In this document: positions 1 to 12,627 of the stretch, in pieces | How positions within the stretch are numbered: position 1 is the stretch's first letter | Layout: the number at the start of each line of letters is the position of its first letter | Source of the DNA: Norana najaformis | Taxonomy: Eukaryota; Annelida; Clitellata; Crassiclitellata; Hormogastridae | Direction: 5' to 3' | Assembly (NCBI GenBank): GCA_964023275.1 | Contig: OZ029927.1 | Span: forward strand, 24,980,831-25,044,830 | Length of the DNA stretch: 64,000 bases | Notes under the pieces: generated by a model | Told to the model about the DNA's origin: nothing | Databases searched by the model: none | The model's input: the letters and a program-made list of their open reading frames with translations, nothing else | Position numbers and translations under genes: made by a program

Positions 1-1725
1 AGACACAGCCAAAGAGAATGACGGTCACCCAGATGGACATCCAAAACATTCAAACAGGCACTCAAAGACATCTTGACAAAATGACACACTGACAAAGACC
101 CAGACAGACAGACAGACAGACGGCAGGCAGGCAGGCAGGCAGACCTGGAGAACAAGAAAAACTTCTACATCTAGCAAAGGACTAGCAGTGACCACTGGAG
201 GTAATTTCACCAAAAGTAAACACGAGTAAAAGAAGTTTGGAGGAATATTACTTGTGATGTAGGCAGAGACTTTGCTACATGAAAAAATGTCAACAGTCTA
301 TCAACAAAATCCCAAAAGTCAGTTTACACACTGGAATAAATCTGAAGTCGTCAGATGGAAAAATAGCTCATCATAGTCAAATGAAAGCTGTTGAAGGCCA
401 ATCCACTCTTGGAGCTTTTTAGCTTCAGATTCAGGTCCCGTGAATGTCACCCACTTCAGATGTTCAAGAAGCAAAGCAAGTCTAAACCAGTCACAGCTGA
501 CAAGACCAACGCAGTTCAAATGCACCCATGTAACATTCAGCTCTTTTTATGCAAAGCACGTCTTCTCAGATTATATTCTCTGAACTTCTTCCCCCATCGA
601 CTGCATTCCTTCACCTCTCACTTCACTGCTTAGCATTCCTCGGCTTTCACTCTTTGATTAGAAAACCTCTCTTGGTCAAGTGGGGAGTGGAGGGGAAGCT
701 AAAAAGTTGCTAAGAGGAAGTCACTAAGTGACATCAAGACATGTGCACAGATACACACACACACATCCACTGCCAAGCATGTCTTGATTTACATTAGCAA
801 GTTGTATCACCAACCGGCCAACCAACGAGGATACCAGCCAACACAAAACCAGCCAACCAATCAGTCTGGAAGCTAACAAACCATGAAGCCAGCCAGCTAA
901 CCAGCCAGCCAGTCAACCATGAAGCTAGCCACCCAATCATGAAGCCATATCGTCCAACCATGAAGCCAGCCAGCCAGTCATTATAAATCAATCCTAATCA
1001 AGCTGGTCAATCATTGGTCATGATGAGATGACCCTCTCTGATTCAATATATCAATCACCGGTCAGTCAGTCACGGCAATCATATGCCACCGTAGCGACCA
1101 CATGTTAGAGTCCCTTCCTTAAACAGTACTGACCATTAGGCCTATCAGTTTAGGCCCTACCACTCTTCAAAAAGTATCATTCATTCGTGATATCGCCAAA
1201 GCCATGATAAGAATACCACATGTCACGAGGAACCAACCGTTCAAATGGGTCCATTTTATTCTTAAGCGGGAGTCATGTTGAAAAAATAGACTTCATTTTC
1301 ATCGCCCAACGACTAACCAAACGACTTCATTGTTGACGTTGTTCCTCATCAAAATTCAACATTTGGGAGGGAACTCACGCAAAACTTATTCAGCCGTTTC
1401 TAATTATTTTATTAGGCATTTCTCTAAATGTCCCCACTGCATAAACCTAAATCGGGCTGTATATAAATTACTTAAAAACATCGGACGTAAGATGTTTCTA
1501 TGTTTAAAAGTAGGGCCTAACCACCGTCTGTAAGGGAACTTCTCTGCTGGCGTTATTAATAGTCGTTATCCACGAACTATCGTCCATCACGAAAAAAACT
1601 CTCTTTTACCAAACGTTTAGGACGAACAAAAAGGCCTTGCAAAATAAATATTCAATTAAATTCTAAACAGAACTAATTAAAGCATAACTCAGCGCCTTCC
1701 ATTAACAACGGAAGTTAATCCTGAC
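1..1725. other. Left edge: probable SLC13-like intron 1, no gene recognised
   Basis: If the SLC13-like exon at 1726-1863 is real, this stretch is its first intron. I see no further SLC13 exon. It holds a short CAGA/GGCA microsatellite (about 100-145), an imperfect CCAGCCAACCATGAAG-type tandem repeat (about 810-985) and otherwise unremarkable AT-rich DNA. A minus-strand open stretch at 319-525 looks exon-like but matches nothing I know. Confidence 0.5.
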
Positions 1726-1863
1726 CTTTGACCCGGGGAAGCAGATGAGAAGTGGCAGGAGGACCAGCGGTGTGAAAACTATTATCAGCGTGTCTTTGAC
1801 GGCCCACAGTTGGCGATACCACCTCATCGAAGCCTTTGCAGACTTTTCGGTATCACTCGTCAT
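1726..1863 (-). CDS. First coding exon of an SLC13-family transporter (partial)
   Basis: SLC13 proteins import dicarboxylates, citrate or sulfate with Na+ across the plasma membrane. The exon encodes 46 residues from an ATG at 1863-1861 and ends in phase 0 at a GTCAGG donor (1725-1720). After a short polar N terminus comes LWAVKDTLIIVFTPLVLLPL, then a proline and small residues. The pattern of LWxxxxxLIIxxxPxxLLPLxxxxPxK is the hallmark N terminus and first membrane segment of the SLC13 group, as I know it from SLC13A2, A3 and A5. A second in-frame Met lies 12 residues in. The remaining exons would lie left of the window, so substrate class cannot be told. Identification rests on one exon. 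Confidence 0.68.
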
Positions 1864-3039
1864 GTTGCCTTTAATTCGCACGAAACAAAATAACAAAAAG
1901 CACCGAACGACTGTGCTCCAATATTAGCTATTCTTCTTCGCTATCGCACGTGTTTCAATGTTTCTTTCTTAAAACCGCAACACTAGTAAACCACACGTTC
2001 CATGTTACAAGGTTTTCGTAAGTTACTATACTAAAACAGTTCTTCGTGTTTTCAGCTGTAAAATGTTCTTAAGTTCTTGGCGTTTGCAATTTATCCTTAG
2101 TCATAATTAGATGGCAAAGCCTCGGTGATGTAATTAGCACGCGTGCTAGACTTCACGGTAATTGCGGGTTAAATGCGTACTACGAAAACGTCCTCTTACG
2201 AGCGTCACTAACTCTGAAGGCTGAGTCACATACACCCAAACAAGCTCACGTACGGCTACATGAACAGCGTATCACGAAAATCTGTCCGCTGTAGGCCCCA
2301 GTCGCCTAGAGCCTAGACTGAGATCTGCGTCAAGAGATACAATTAGTTATTAGCTAAAAGGAATGCCCGCGTCTGAACTCAATCCCCGCTGGGGTGAATG
2401 TTAGGCCGAATATCGACTCCAAGCGAACTCGAAAGATTACATAATTATATATAGAACTGACAGCTCTGAATAAGCTGGTCCTTTCCTGGGTTTAAACTTG
2501 GCGCTGAAATAGTTAACCATTCCTCGATTCTTGAAGGCTACGACAGTGTTCACCGAGACATTACATTACATCCAAACCATTCCGCAAGTCCACAACTCTT
2601 GCACTAAAAATCTCTTCCCTTTGATTTCGTAACTATTTCTTAAGTAAATTAGTTTAATTAAGTCCCTTCCACCGAAGCCACGCTTCCGGTGTATAGGCCT
2701 CATTCAGTTGTGAATTTTAATTAGGCCTAATGATAAAACCGAAAGTGGCATAACATGATATAAATCCCTTCGCTTGCATTTCATGTTTGTATAATATATG
2801 TGTGATACTAAGTCGCCGTGTTCGGTGCTGAGTTAAAGAACCCCCCCCCCCCTTTCCATTGCCTCCTTTCTAGCTTATTTAAGGGACTGATACATTCGAA
2901 CGACTTAGCTTTTCCGGCGCTGAAGGAAGGCGGAGTTAGCCATAGCACTTAACATGTAGGGGGCGAGAATTAATGCGAATTAATTCGAAGTGAATCTCTG
3001 GTTGCATGACTTGTATCAGGTAGCCTGCAATTCTGAGGT

Positions 3040-3240
3040 CTGGCCTCTTGATTGGCTGTCACGTGACTTCATATGAGAAGGCGAGCCTCTACGTCAGATG
3101 GTCAGGCAAAGGTCAGGCGCAGTTTTTCCCCACGAGGTCTGACGTAATAGGGAGAGCGGAAGGTCGTCTCTGAGTGTATATGCTGCATGCCATGTAGACA
3201 GCATCTCGTATGAGGCCAGCAGCTCTGCTGACGTCAGTGG
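3040..3240. promoter_or_regulatory. Promoter-like motif cluster upstream of the SLC13-like exon
   Basis: Within 200 bp I find an inverted CCAAT box (ATTGGCT, 3051-3057), the palindrome GTCACGTGAC (3058-3067), a CRE half-variant TGACGTAA (3140-3147), a full CRE TGACGTCA (3229-3236) and a further ACGTCA (about 3090). CpG is denser than in the flanks. It lies 1.2 kb upstream of the minus-strand SLC13-like start, so it may be that gene's promoter or enhancer, with a 5'-UTR intron between. No transcript evidence. Confidence 0.35.
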
Positions 3241-3299
3241 CTCAATGACACCGAATCTGGCTTAGCGTTAATACGACAGGCGTAGAGCCGTATATTGTT

Positions 3300-4320
3300 A
3301 ACATGTTGCCATTGTGATCAATAGTCTCTCACAGCTCTATGTCGCTAGATCTATTTTAAAACCTATGACTCATCTACCGCTGTTAGGCGTAGGCCACAGG
3401 GCTTAGCTTATGGCACGGTACGTAGGCGTTTAATTGGCTTACAAGCTAACCAGGAGAGGCTGCGATTAATAAGAATCACCCTTTCAGTATAACTGATTTG
3501 CATTTGCAAATGACTAAGTATTTCCGAGGGCAGCAAACTGTGAATAATTCAAGTTGAGTCCAAGGCGGAAGTCACGTAGGTCCTACTTCGCAGCGGAAGA
3601 TGTTCTGCCTCCTACGTCAACACTCGCCATCACGTTATACAATGTCAAAATGCAGTTTTGTTCCATATGGCTATAGACTGAAATTAATTGACCTTGAGTT
3701 TATTACCTTCGGTGAAATCTGGGCTATCGTAAAGGCTGAGAATTTCTGAATGAGGCTGTTAAAACGCGGGTGAGTTAATAGTCTCGTAAACCACTTAAAC
3801 CCCCGTGTTTATGGCAAGTCATTAGTGGCAAGGTCATTTCTTAAATACTATCCTTTAGATCAATGAGTTTTGAGCGTCGTGGTCTTTTTTCAAGGACACA
3901 GAAAAACTGCGTTTCTAACCCATCCCGTTCCACTTACTACAAAATAGCCACGCTTCCAATGTACCCACGCCTCGTTCAGATTTGAATTTTGAATAGGCGT
4001 AATAGGCAGGCCTAATGATGAAACCGAAAGTGATATACTATAACATAAATCCCTTCATGTGTATTTCATGTGTATATCTACGTATGGTACACACACATAC
4101 ACACACACACACAAACACACCAGGAAACGAGAGTCGAAGGGACAGAGAGCCAGCGGCATGAGGTGATAACAGGCCGTAGTGCTAAAAATAAGGCGACTGC
4201 GGAAGATAAACAGAAACGGGGTCCTCCACAGCCTATGCCTAAGTTTAGGGTTTAACTGCGGACAACGGAGTCGCTGAACAGCTGGGGGGGGGGGTGTACC
4301 CGAAAGAACACCAACAAATC
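3300..4320. other. Intergenic, no gene seen
   Basis: No coding potential recognised on either strand. It contains a CA microsatellite at about 4084-4118 and short poly-C/poly-G runs. A GGAAGTCACGTAGG stretch near 3567 adds to the CpG/E-box richness of the area. Confidence 0.5.
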
Positions 4321-4325
4321 ACCGT

Positions 4326-4470
4326 GTAATCTCGAGATTTCCACAGCCTACACAGAAAGCCAAGACGCGGGAACCAGCTTATTTGCAGGCGCTAAGTCAA
4401 AACAAATGACTGGCCAGGTAAAGGGTCATTCTGAGGTCAAGATCCAAGGATCAGACAGACAGACAGTAGA
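4326..4470 (-). repeat. Repeat family D copy (LINE 3' tail, TACGAT type)
   Basis: Family D in sense orientation runs through TTTTGTTTTGACTGAGCGCC, a GTGAATAAGCTGGTTCCCGC stretch and GCTGTAGAAATCTCGAG, then ends in TACGAT hexamers. At least twelve copies occur in this window, always cut at varying 5' points, as expected of target-primed retrotransposition. This copy is diverged and inverted. Confidence 0.7.
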
Positions 4471-4519
4471 TGGTGTTTGGAACTGGAGCGGCGAGAGAGA
4501 TAAGGGAAAGAGGAAGAAT

Positions 4520-4590
4520 CAGGAATCTAATGACTTCTATAGCGCCGTTATCATAACGCCCAAGGCATCAATCGATGGTTGCATCAGGTG
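4520..4590 (-). repeat. Repeat family E fragment (LINE 3' tail, TTAGA type)
   Basis: Inverted, short copy of the element whose sense 3' end reads GATAACGGCGCTATAGAAGT followed by ATTAGA repeats. The copy at 51440-51760 links this family to a reverse transcriptase C terminus. Confidence 0.6.
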
Positions 4591-5469
4591 AAATCGTCAT
4601 CAAGAATCACTAAACGAATCAAATATAGTCGTCTTTTTGTTCATTGTCAGCGACGCCATAGAAGTCAGTAGGTCTGAATGGTAGGCTTGTCCAGCTTCAG
4701 TGGAAAATCAACTCACCGCCAGATGTAATGCGATGTAAGACAGGCCCCATGTAATGTAAATTTTCGAAAATTTGTCGGCGCCAGTTTGTTCGCCGCCGCG
4801 CTTGACATCAAGCGGAAACAGACGATGTCACGCATATACGTGACATCAAGTCAAGAGTAAACACTGCTTTAGGTTTGCAGAGACGGTTGTGCTATGCTGT
4901 GCTACAATTACTAGCCGTTCTTGTTTGTTGATATCTTGGGCCCGTACTATGCTGCGTTGTTACTGGTTTTATGGTTGTTTTGCCAAGATCTTCTTCATGT
5001 GTCTACGGGTGATACGTGACGCTGAACACGAGGGCCATAAATATCGAATTCATTTCCATCTCCAGTAAATGAGTAATCGACATCTTACACTCCGAAGATA
5101 CAAGTAAACAATCGTAATCCCAACTGTAATCTCGAAGATTTCCAAAGCGCTGCTTCACCGCAAAGCGCAGGGTATCGCCTCATTCATGACCGCTGCGGCA
5201 AGTCAGATGGGTTGTCCAAAGATGCCACGACAAGAACAAAGTCCGACTGATTGACCAGAAAGAGACAGACAGACAGACAGGCAGAGACAGAGATGGGGAA
5301 GACAGGAGCTGTTATGGTGGGTTGTGTTTAGGTTGACAGAAATTGGAAAGCGGCAGATTCGATCGATCGGGATAAGATTTCTTGAAAAGGTGGGACTTTA
5401 GCTTTGAATAGAATGCCTGAGCTATGACGATTAGAGGACCTCGAGGCAGATGGACGGAAGGGATAGAAC

Positions 5470-5646
5470 TAGTGGCGGATTTAGCTATAGGCGTGGAGGC
5501 GGCGGTTCGCCCCTCCCCGCGACCCTCGTGGTTATATGTCGGCGCCCCTCAGACCAGACCCGTGCGTGGTGGACTGCCAGAATGTGTCGCTGCTCTGGAA
5601 ATGCTCTTGCTCCAAACCAAACCATGCAATTCTGGAGCCGCCACTG
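5470..5646. mobile_element. MITE-like DNA transposon remnant
   Basis: About 177 bp bounded by imperfect terminal inverted repeats: AGTGGCGGATTTAG at the left and the inverse of CAGTGGCGGCTCCAG at the right. Flanks GATAGAAC and GATGGAAG agree at six of eight positions and may be a decayed 8-bp target duplication, which would fit a hAT-type MITE. The interior is GC-rich and has no gene. Confidence 0.5.
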
Positions 5647-5649
5647 GAT

Positions 5650-6857
5650 GGAAGAATGGAGAATTTGCGAAATTCCGGAGGAAGATCGTTCCAGCGTCAA
5701 GGTGCCGCGTGGTATACGGATCGGTTAGAGAACTTGAGATGAGTTAGAGAGGGATGGACGGGCAAGAGAAGCAGTGGCAAAATAACAGGATGATCGGGTA
5801 GAGCGGAGGATTGGATTAGAGAAGAGTTTGCGAAGACAAATAGGTAGGAAATACTGCAGAGAGTTGTAGGTTAGAGGAAGAGCTTTGGAATGAATGCGTT
5901 ACAACATACAGCATACAAACATATATGCATCTGTGTATCTGGCTATTTGTATAGCGCCTTTAGAACCCTCAAAATGACGAATTTATACATACATTACGCT
6001 GCATTTTATGGGACTTTCTATGTAAGCGTATCCCTCTCGGAATCGCTACACGTGTGGCTGCGTAATTATATTTCCCACGAAAGTTTCCAATTATTTGCAA
6101 AATAAAGTCGAAGACGTTATTCGTCTCCCATTAGTCATAACGGTGCTGACACCTAGCGAGTGGAAATACAAGTCGATAAAATGATCACCTTAGTAAATAA
6201 AGTGACGTCGTAAAATGTTTTAAAAAAAAACTTTTCTGCATTTAATTTGCGTCAGGCAACTGAAGAATAGTACCTCAAATGAAGTACTTATGATTCGACA
6301 CTTGACTAAACTTTGTCTTGGCCTGCTAGCCGCCCATCACATATAAAACAACATGGCCGCTCCAGACAGGGAAAGGAAATAATACAATATCCATAGGAGT
6401 GGCCTACAACCTGAAATTCCAAATGTTGTAGGGCTATACAAAGAGTCGTTACAACAAAGTATCGTAATCAAGTAATGCTGTCCAACCTGAGGCTCGCGAA
6501 GTCATTTCAAGCTGCCCGTCAAATCTCTCAAATGTAAAAACAAAGCAATAATTTAAGTTTTGTATTTATTCAAGCAACGTAAATTTCGCAATTCCGTGTG
6601 TAAAACTCGATTTTTCGGCAATAACCAACTTTCAAAGCAAAGACACGAAACTCGATGCCTGAAGGACCTTAGAAAACCCGATGATGGCAGCTGTTGGCCC
6701 TAAAGCAAATAAAAATTAAAATGCAGATATTATTCAAGGTCATTTATCTCACAGAATACGTTATTGCTAATAGCCAGTAGGCACTAGGACTAAATATACA
6801 AACTGCAATATAACCGATCTAAGACTTATAGAGAAGCAGCTAATTGATATAATTAAG
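5650..6857. other. Intergenic, no gene seen
   Basis: No exon or element recognised with confidence. CACACGTGTGG-like E-box near 6047 and an AACATGGCCGCTCC motif near 6352 are isolated. Confidence 0.5.
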
Positions 6858-7063
6858 TAAATGTACATCTTTTTCAATAGCGAACGTATGGCCTAGACCC
6901 TGTTCATCCTTCACTGAAGTAATCGGGTGAGAGCCTTCACCACCGCTGCCCGTTTGAAAGGGCGCCGCGCCATTTGAGGTCCCCGTGTTCGCCCGAAATT
7001 CAAATATCTTAAATACAGCCACTAGCGGTATGTGAACCGGCATCCTCACGCACAGAGGCGCCT
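6858..7063 (-). repeat. tRNA-derived SINE, family B copy
   Basis: Inverted copy of the SINE described at 12753-13005; it spans the body (GGTGAAGGCTCTCACCCGAT-like) and the B-box-containing head near 7030-7060, more diverged than the copy at 25299. Confidence 0.65.
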
Positions 7064-7479
7064 TGACGTGGAAGGGCCTAAAGCATTAACAGCTCAATCA
7101 AGACTAATCCTGTTGATAATAAAAAAGGAGCTATAGCATCTACAGATACAGGCGCACATGTCCAAACACCCATTTAATAGCTTAAGATATATATATATTT
7201 ATTTATTTAACTGTTACTTGTCATTACAACAATAATAAAATCGCTCTTAATTAAAGAGAATTAAAAGGTTGAAGTCCTGATCCAATATAAAATCCGAACT
7301 CATATCTGTCTTGCCGTGAAGTCCGAATGAAAGGCCGAACTAATAAAATGACAGTCATTCAGTTTCTTGTCCTGCTTCACGCAGTGCGATGGCTTCCAGG
7401 TTTCCACTCTGACCGCAAGAACAACACAGTCTGAAACGTTGCCTCTCGAAATCTTGGCATCGTCACAATGCACAGGATT

Positions 7480-7957
7480 GGCACTGTAGTGTCGGACTAT
7501 GACGTCATGAGGTGTGGACTCTAGGGAGAGATATATATTAAAGGGGTGGAGAAGATAGACATTGAATAATGGCGGGCAATGGACAAAGAAGTTTGTTTAA
7601 TTAATAAAACGTTTGATAAGGTTAAATCCTGTTGATATTAGTAATCCGTAAAGATGATATAAAGTGGCGACGAGGAGAGTTCGTTTGCGCGAAAACAGTT
7701 CTATAAAGAAAACACACAAGTCGCAGAATATGGACATTCATCCTGTGCCCCAGTTCGATGTCTCGGGTGATGCAACATGTGTTGGCCCACGGTGGAAACG
7801 TTGGAGGCGTTCGTTTGAGTTCTACGTCGTGGCAAAAGGAATCACGTCTGATGCGCAGAAGAAAACCTTACTACTCCACACAGCGGGCATGGCCGTACAA
7901 GACTTGTTTGAGACGCTGGTCGACCCAGGTCCTTCCGAAGGAAGGGTATTATTATAA
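7480..7957 (+). mobile_element. Ty3/Gypsy retrotransposon fragment: leader and truncated gag
   Basis: An open stretch from about 7664 encodes a capsid-like N terminus: PQFDVSGDATCVGPRWKRW, then FEFYVVAKGI and LLLHTAGMAVQDLFETL. This resembles the gag start of marine-animal Gypsy elements (FD..GD....RW..W...FE.Y..A.G). The codon run ends at 7957 far short of a full gag. Just before it, AAGTGGCGACGAGGAG (about 7661) resembles the primer-binding-site region of such elements, so the DNA from about 7480 may be part of a 5' LTR and leader. No protease, reverse transcriptase, integrase or second LTR follows: a dead fragment. Confidence 0.55.
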
Positions 7958-8222
7958 ATGCTAAGTCTTCGAAATCGTCCGTGTAGGCCTAAATCGAATC
8001 GACTTCCTTTGTGCAGGGAGTTAAAACATTTCTTTTCTGGTCAAATTTATTTTGCTCTATGTCCGAGTGCCTGAATATTTGTAATGTAGAAGTCCGAGCT
8101 AATGTAGTGTGACGTAGATAAGGACATTGTGTAGGCCTAATTCTTGCATAAATATCTGTAAACTGAAATTGAGATAAGTGTTCAACGCTGCCTTAGTTAA
8201 GACTAAAAGATAAAATCGAAAT

Positions 8223-8880
8223 ATGGCTGCATCTGAATTTGGCAGGGAATTAGCTGTGCCAGATCCTGTATCAGACCTGTCGAAAATTTTAGCGTTTTTA
8301 ACGGAATCCATCTCTACACTGATGGAGCACCAGAACGAGTTAAACTTGGAAAATCAGACCTAGTTGAGAGATGAATTAATATAGCGCCAAACAATTCAAA
8401 TGTTGGAGGCAAAGGAATACTTATTAGCGTGCTTTTCAGATCAAACAAGTAAGTTAGTGGAGAGCAATCTAACGTCCTACCTAGACTTCATGAAGCGCCT
8501 ATTTTAAGTAGGTAGGCCAGATAAACCTGAAGTCAATCTATGGTGACATTTAAAACAAATGGTTGCAATGCCTAGACCAGCTTTAATAGATCAGAATGTA
8601 GTTTCTGCCATGCAGAGCTGATAGACCTGTGTTGTTTTTGCAGAGCTGTAACTCAGAAATTCCATGAGACAAGCAGGAAGGCAGAAATATCATGTGGTAG
8701 AAACAGATGACACAAAAGGCAGCTGCAGAGCTTTACACGATGATGTGAGTTCCAGTGGATGTCTAAAGATGACATCTGTAGATGTGCTGACTGTCTTTAA
8801 GCAATGTCTTCATCGTCACGTGGCACAAACTCAATTTCCGATTCGTCCATTAAGTAACTGCAACGGCCAAAGAAGCTGAC
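8223..8880 (+). pseudogene. Degenerate ORF remnants, possibly retroelement
   Basis: A 46-codon reading frame starts at ATG 8223 (MAASEFGRELAVPDPVSDLS) and stops at 8363; further short open pieces follow in shifting frames to about 8880, interrupted by several stops. The pattern is that of a decayed coding sequence, perhaps a gag-like gene. I cannot assign a family. Confidence 0.3.
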
Positions 8881-8919
8881 CAACCCTTCAAACAAATAAA
8901 AGTTATTATTTACATTCTA

Positions 8920-9115
8920 GTAGCTGGTCCAGCTGAATGGAACTCTTTACCTGAATCTATTCGAAGATGCTCTTCAATAGATAATTTTAAAATAAAACTT
9001 AAGACTCATTTATTCTCTCAGTACTATAACTAATTATTATGTTGTAACGCGTCCTTTGAGTAAGACATTGTTTTATTAAGGCGCGTTATAAGTAAAAGTT
9101 GTATTGTATTGCATT
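8920..9115 (+). mobile_element. LINE 3' end (RT C terminus plus 3' UTR)
   Basis: Positions 8920-9033 encode the C-terminal tail typical of CR1/L2-like LINE proteins: GPAEWNSLPESIRRCSS, then NFKIKLKTHLF and a stop. The 3' UTR follows with GCGCGTTATAAG and ends in TTGTATTG repeats (about 9090-9115). The copy is 5'-truncated to its last 200 bp. Confidence 0.75.
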
Positions 9116-9711
9116 GTATTCTATTCTACATAGGATCAATATAGCATGGGCCTACATACATGTGCCAAACACGATCCTTTAGCACCCAACAATAGATTAA
9201 TGACAGTTACCTTCTTGTACCACCCTGTAATAATAGTTTGATGGTCCAGGCTGAACTGGACCATGCTACCCTTTGGGTGGCTACATGTAATTTAAAACTT
9301 AACCCTAAAAAGACGTGAAATGATTATTCACCGGCCAAGAATGAGATATCAGCAAATAATTTTACCTAATGTGATTCCCAGTTTAACCAGGGTACCAGAG
9401 ATGACAGTGCTGGGTGTTACCCTATCAAGTATGTTAACTTTTTCTTGTGTTCTTGAATACTTGTATACGGGTGTGTGATTAGCTATTGAACAATAAGAAT
9501 ATACTTAATTAAGTTTACTTATTTTGTATAGTGGTAAATATTTACACAAGAAAATACTTATCAGGCATACAACATTCTAATAATAAAAGATTAGGTCCTC
9601 AATAATATCAGTTTACCCATTGGTTGAATTTAAAGTGAAACGGTTTTACTTTTTTTGAAAATACTAAAATCAACACTTACGTGCTCAATCAATATTATCT
9701 CTAGAACTTAC

Positions 9712-9846
9712 CAGGACTTTCCAGGTAGATCTCAACTTCTTCCCCATCCCCCATGAAAATACTGGTGTGCATCGCTTGGTTTGAGTTGCTGAGCGTACAG
9801 AGCCGGCGGACGACACCGTCGGAGTCCATGAAGATGGAAACATTTT
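9712..9846 (-). CDS. Orphan exon, possibly C-terminal tail of the MFS gene
   Basis: Minus-strand exon with a good acceptor (TAACCTTCGTTAG before 9846) and a perfect GTAAGTTC donor (9711-9704). In one frame it encodes 44 residues: NVSIFMDSDGVVRRLCTLSN, then NQAMHTSIFMGDG and EEVEIYLESP. The plus strand has stops in all frames. Its entry phase needs a preceding phase-1 exon. The last MFS exon I can place (16748) ends in phase 0, so if this belongs to that gene a small exon completing helix 12 is missing between them. An acidic cytosolic tail would fit. I recognise no domain. Confidence 0.5.
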
Positions 9847-10131
9847 CTAACGAAGGTTACAGGTAAGATAGTTAAGGAGTGCAGTCTAAATATTTAATCC
9901 AGGATCTTTAACTGCCTTGGATTGAAGAGTTTAGCACATATCTGCTCTCACAGTAAACTAGCAGTTTCCTTTTTCTTAGCATCAAGCTATATCAGCCTGA
10001 GGAAAAGAGTTTAGCACATGTCACCGATATATCAGCTGAAAGTGAAGCATGTTTGGTGCTGAGCTTGACTGAAATGCACAATGTCCTATTAGCTTAATTA
10101 CTTAATTGCATTGTAATTTGTAATGCAGTGA

Positions 10132-10252
10132 GTACTGGTTCGAACCTCCCTGAGACGATTACTTTGTAAGGACTATAAGCAGGTTCTTCACGCAATCGTA
10201 CAGCAATATCGACTGATTCTTCTTCATTGGTCGTGCTTAATAAATGCAGACT
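10132..10252 (+). repeat. tRNA-derived SINE, family A, head-truncated copy
   Basis: Starts at the B box (GGTTCGAACCTCC) and continues through the GACGATTACTTTGTAAGG body to the CTTAATAAATGCAG tail shared with the fuller copies at 15629 and 41219. Confidence 0.6.
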
Positions 10253-10559
10253 ATAGGCAACAATAATGTCAGATGATGTTTCACAGATTAATTATATTGC
10301 ACATATAGGCATTACCGATAACAAATAGACTATCGGTAGAAACTGGTACATTTTCTCCTTACGTTATGTTAAATGCATATATTGTTTTATGCGTAAACGA
10401 AGTAGTGTGAGAAGTTACGTTTGTGGTGGGGAACTTGTTGTAAAGAGATGTGTGTGATCTTCAAGAAACCTTGGACTGTAAAACATGCTGTCTGTGTCTC
10501 CTTCACATCAAATTCTGCAATAGTAAAGCAAATTTTAATTAAATGAAAACTGTATTAAG

Positions 10560-12627
10560 TAGAAGTGTAAGCTATTGGTTGACTCAGTGTCTCAAGCTGC
10601 TGATAATAACAATTCCCTTTCTAAAAGAGAACGTTTTAAAATATTATTGGAGCCCTGAGCTCAGGGATTTGAAGAAAGAGTCAATTGATGCTCATAATAT
10701 GTGGGAAGTGTGTGGTAAACCGAAATCTGGAATAATTTATAATCTACATAGAGATTGTAAGTACAAATATAAATTAGCTATTAGACATGCTGCTGAATGT
10801 AAGGAGATCTGGATGACGAAATAGCTCAACTTTATATAGCCAAAGATATGAATAAATTCTGGAAGAAATGGAATAATAAATTTCTAAACAAAACTATATT
10901 CCAACTAATGTAAATGGTAAGATGAATGATCAAGATATTGCAGAAACCTTTAACAGGAGCTTTGCACAGAATAGTTTTGGCTCTTATGAGGATGGTGATA
11001 GGTTTATAAAGGTCTGGGATAGTCTTCATTCTAAATTTCTTTCTGAATATGATGCTATCAATAGTTTTAACATATTTAATATAGAAGATGTAGAAAAGAG
11101 CATTAATTCACTAAAAAATGGTAAGGCCTGTGGCATGGATGGGTTAACCAAGGAACACAAAATACATTGTCATCCAGCTATTATTGTTCACTTAAAGCTT
11201 TTGTTTAATATGATTTATATTCATGGTTTTGTTCCGGATGACTTTGGAATAGGGATAACGGTGCCCATTATTAAAGATAAATGTGGTGATATAACATCTT
11301 CTGACAATTATAGGCCTATTACTATTAGCCCTGTCTTATCCAAAGTGTTTGAATATTGTCTGTTATTTAAATTTGGAGACAAGTTAACATTTAGTGAGTT
11401 GCAATTTGGGTTCAAGAAACATTTAAGTTGTAAACATGCTATATTTGCACTAAGACAAGTTGTTGATTTTTTTGTATCTCATGGGAGCAGTGTTTTTATG
11501 GCATCTCTTGATGCAAAGAAAGCTTTTGATCGGGTAAATCATGTCAAATTATTAGAACTACTAATAAATAAAGGTTTACCTGCAAGAATGGTTAAACTTA
11601 TTGCTGACTGGTATGGTAAAATCTTTGCGATGGTAAAATGGAATAACACACTCTCGGGGCAAACGTCAATTAAAAGTGGAATTAGGCAGGGTGGCATTCT
11701 TTCTCCGGTCTTTTTCAATATTTACATGGATGTGGTTATCAATGCCTTGGAAGGGTTGGATATTGGCTGCCACATTGGATACACCTATGCTGGATGTTTC
11801 ACATATGCAGATGATATAATTTTACTGTCTGCCTCTGTGTGCCAACTTCAAGCTATGATTGATATATGCTTTCAGAAGGGTGTGGAGGTTGATATAACAT
11901 TCAATGCAAGAAAATCCAACTTATTGTGTGTAGGTCCATGTTGGAGTAGACAAGTAAGTAATCTAGTCATGGGCACAGACTCTGTGAAATGGGTGAGTGA
12001 GTTGAAATACCTGGGATTATACTTTATCTCTTATAAAAAATTTAAAATTGACATATCAGTTGCTATTAAACGGTTCTATGCTACTGCAAACGCCATATTT
12101 AGTCACTCGAGATTTGTATCTGAAATGTGTAAAATTGAGTCTATTAGAAGCTTTTGTTTTACCAGTTTTAATCTATGCGTTAGAGGCTATAAACATATCA
12201 GCAGCTCAACTCCAACAGTTAAATGTATGTTGGAATAATATCTATAGGAAAATTTTCAAGATGCATAAATGGGAATCAGTTAGAATTGTTCAGTACTTTA
12301 TGGGACGTATGGATCTTATACATATCGTGCATCTGCGAAAAATACATTTTTCTGCTAGGATTTTATTTGGAAGCTATGATAACAGTATTCTCAATACCTG
12401 CTGTACAGGAGATTATTATAATGATTATTATAATGATGAAATTTTGCATTTATGTCGTGACTATAACATTGAGTTATCTATGTTGCACCATAGATTGGAT
12501 GAATTTATGATAATTGATTTTGCTAAGGGCTGTACTTAAGCCCATTTGATTTTTCTTTCTTTTTTCTTTCTTTTTTGATTATAGTTTGTTGTACTTTCTG
12601 TATTGTCTACCTTCGTGGTGAATAAAC

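Noticed and set aside
319..525. Minus-strand ORF ending LQEWIGLQQLSFDYDELFFH
   Set aside because: Looks exon-like with a possible acceptor, but no family match, and it does not fit as a further SLC13 exon. Kept only as a note.
5424..5747. Overlapping plus and minus ORFs of 70-107 codons
   Set aside because: They lie across the GC-rich MITE; open in several frames because of composition.
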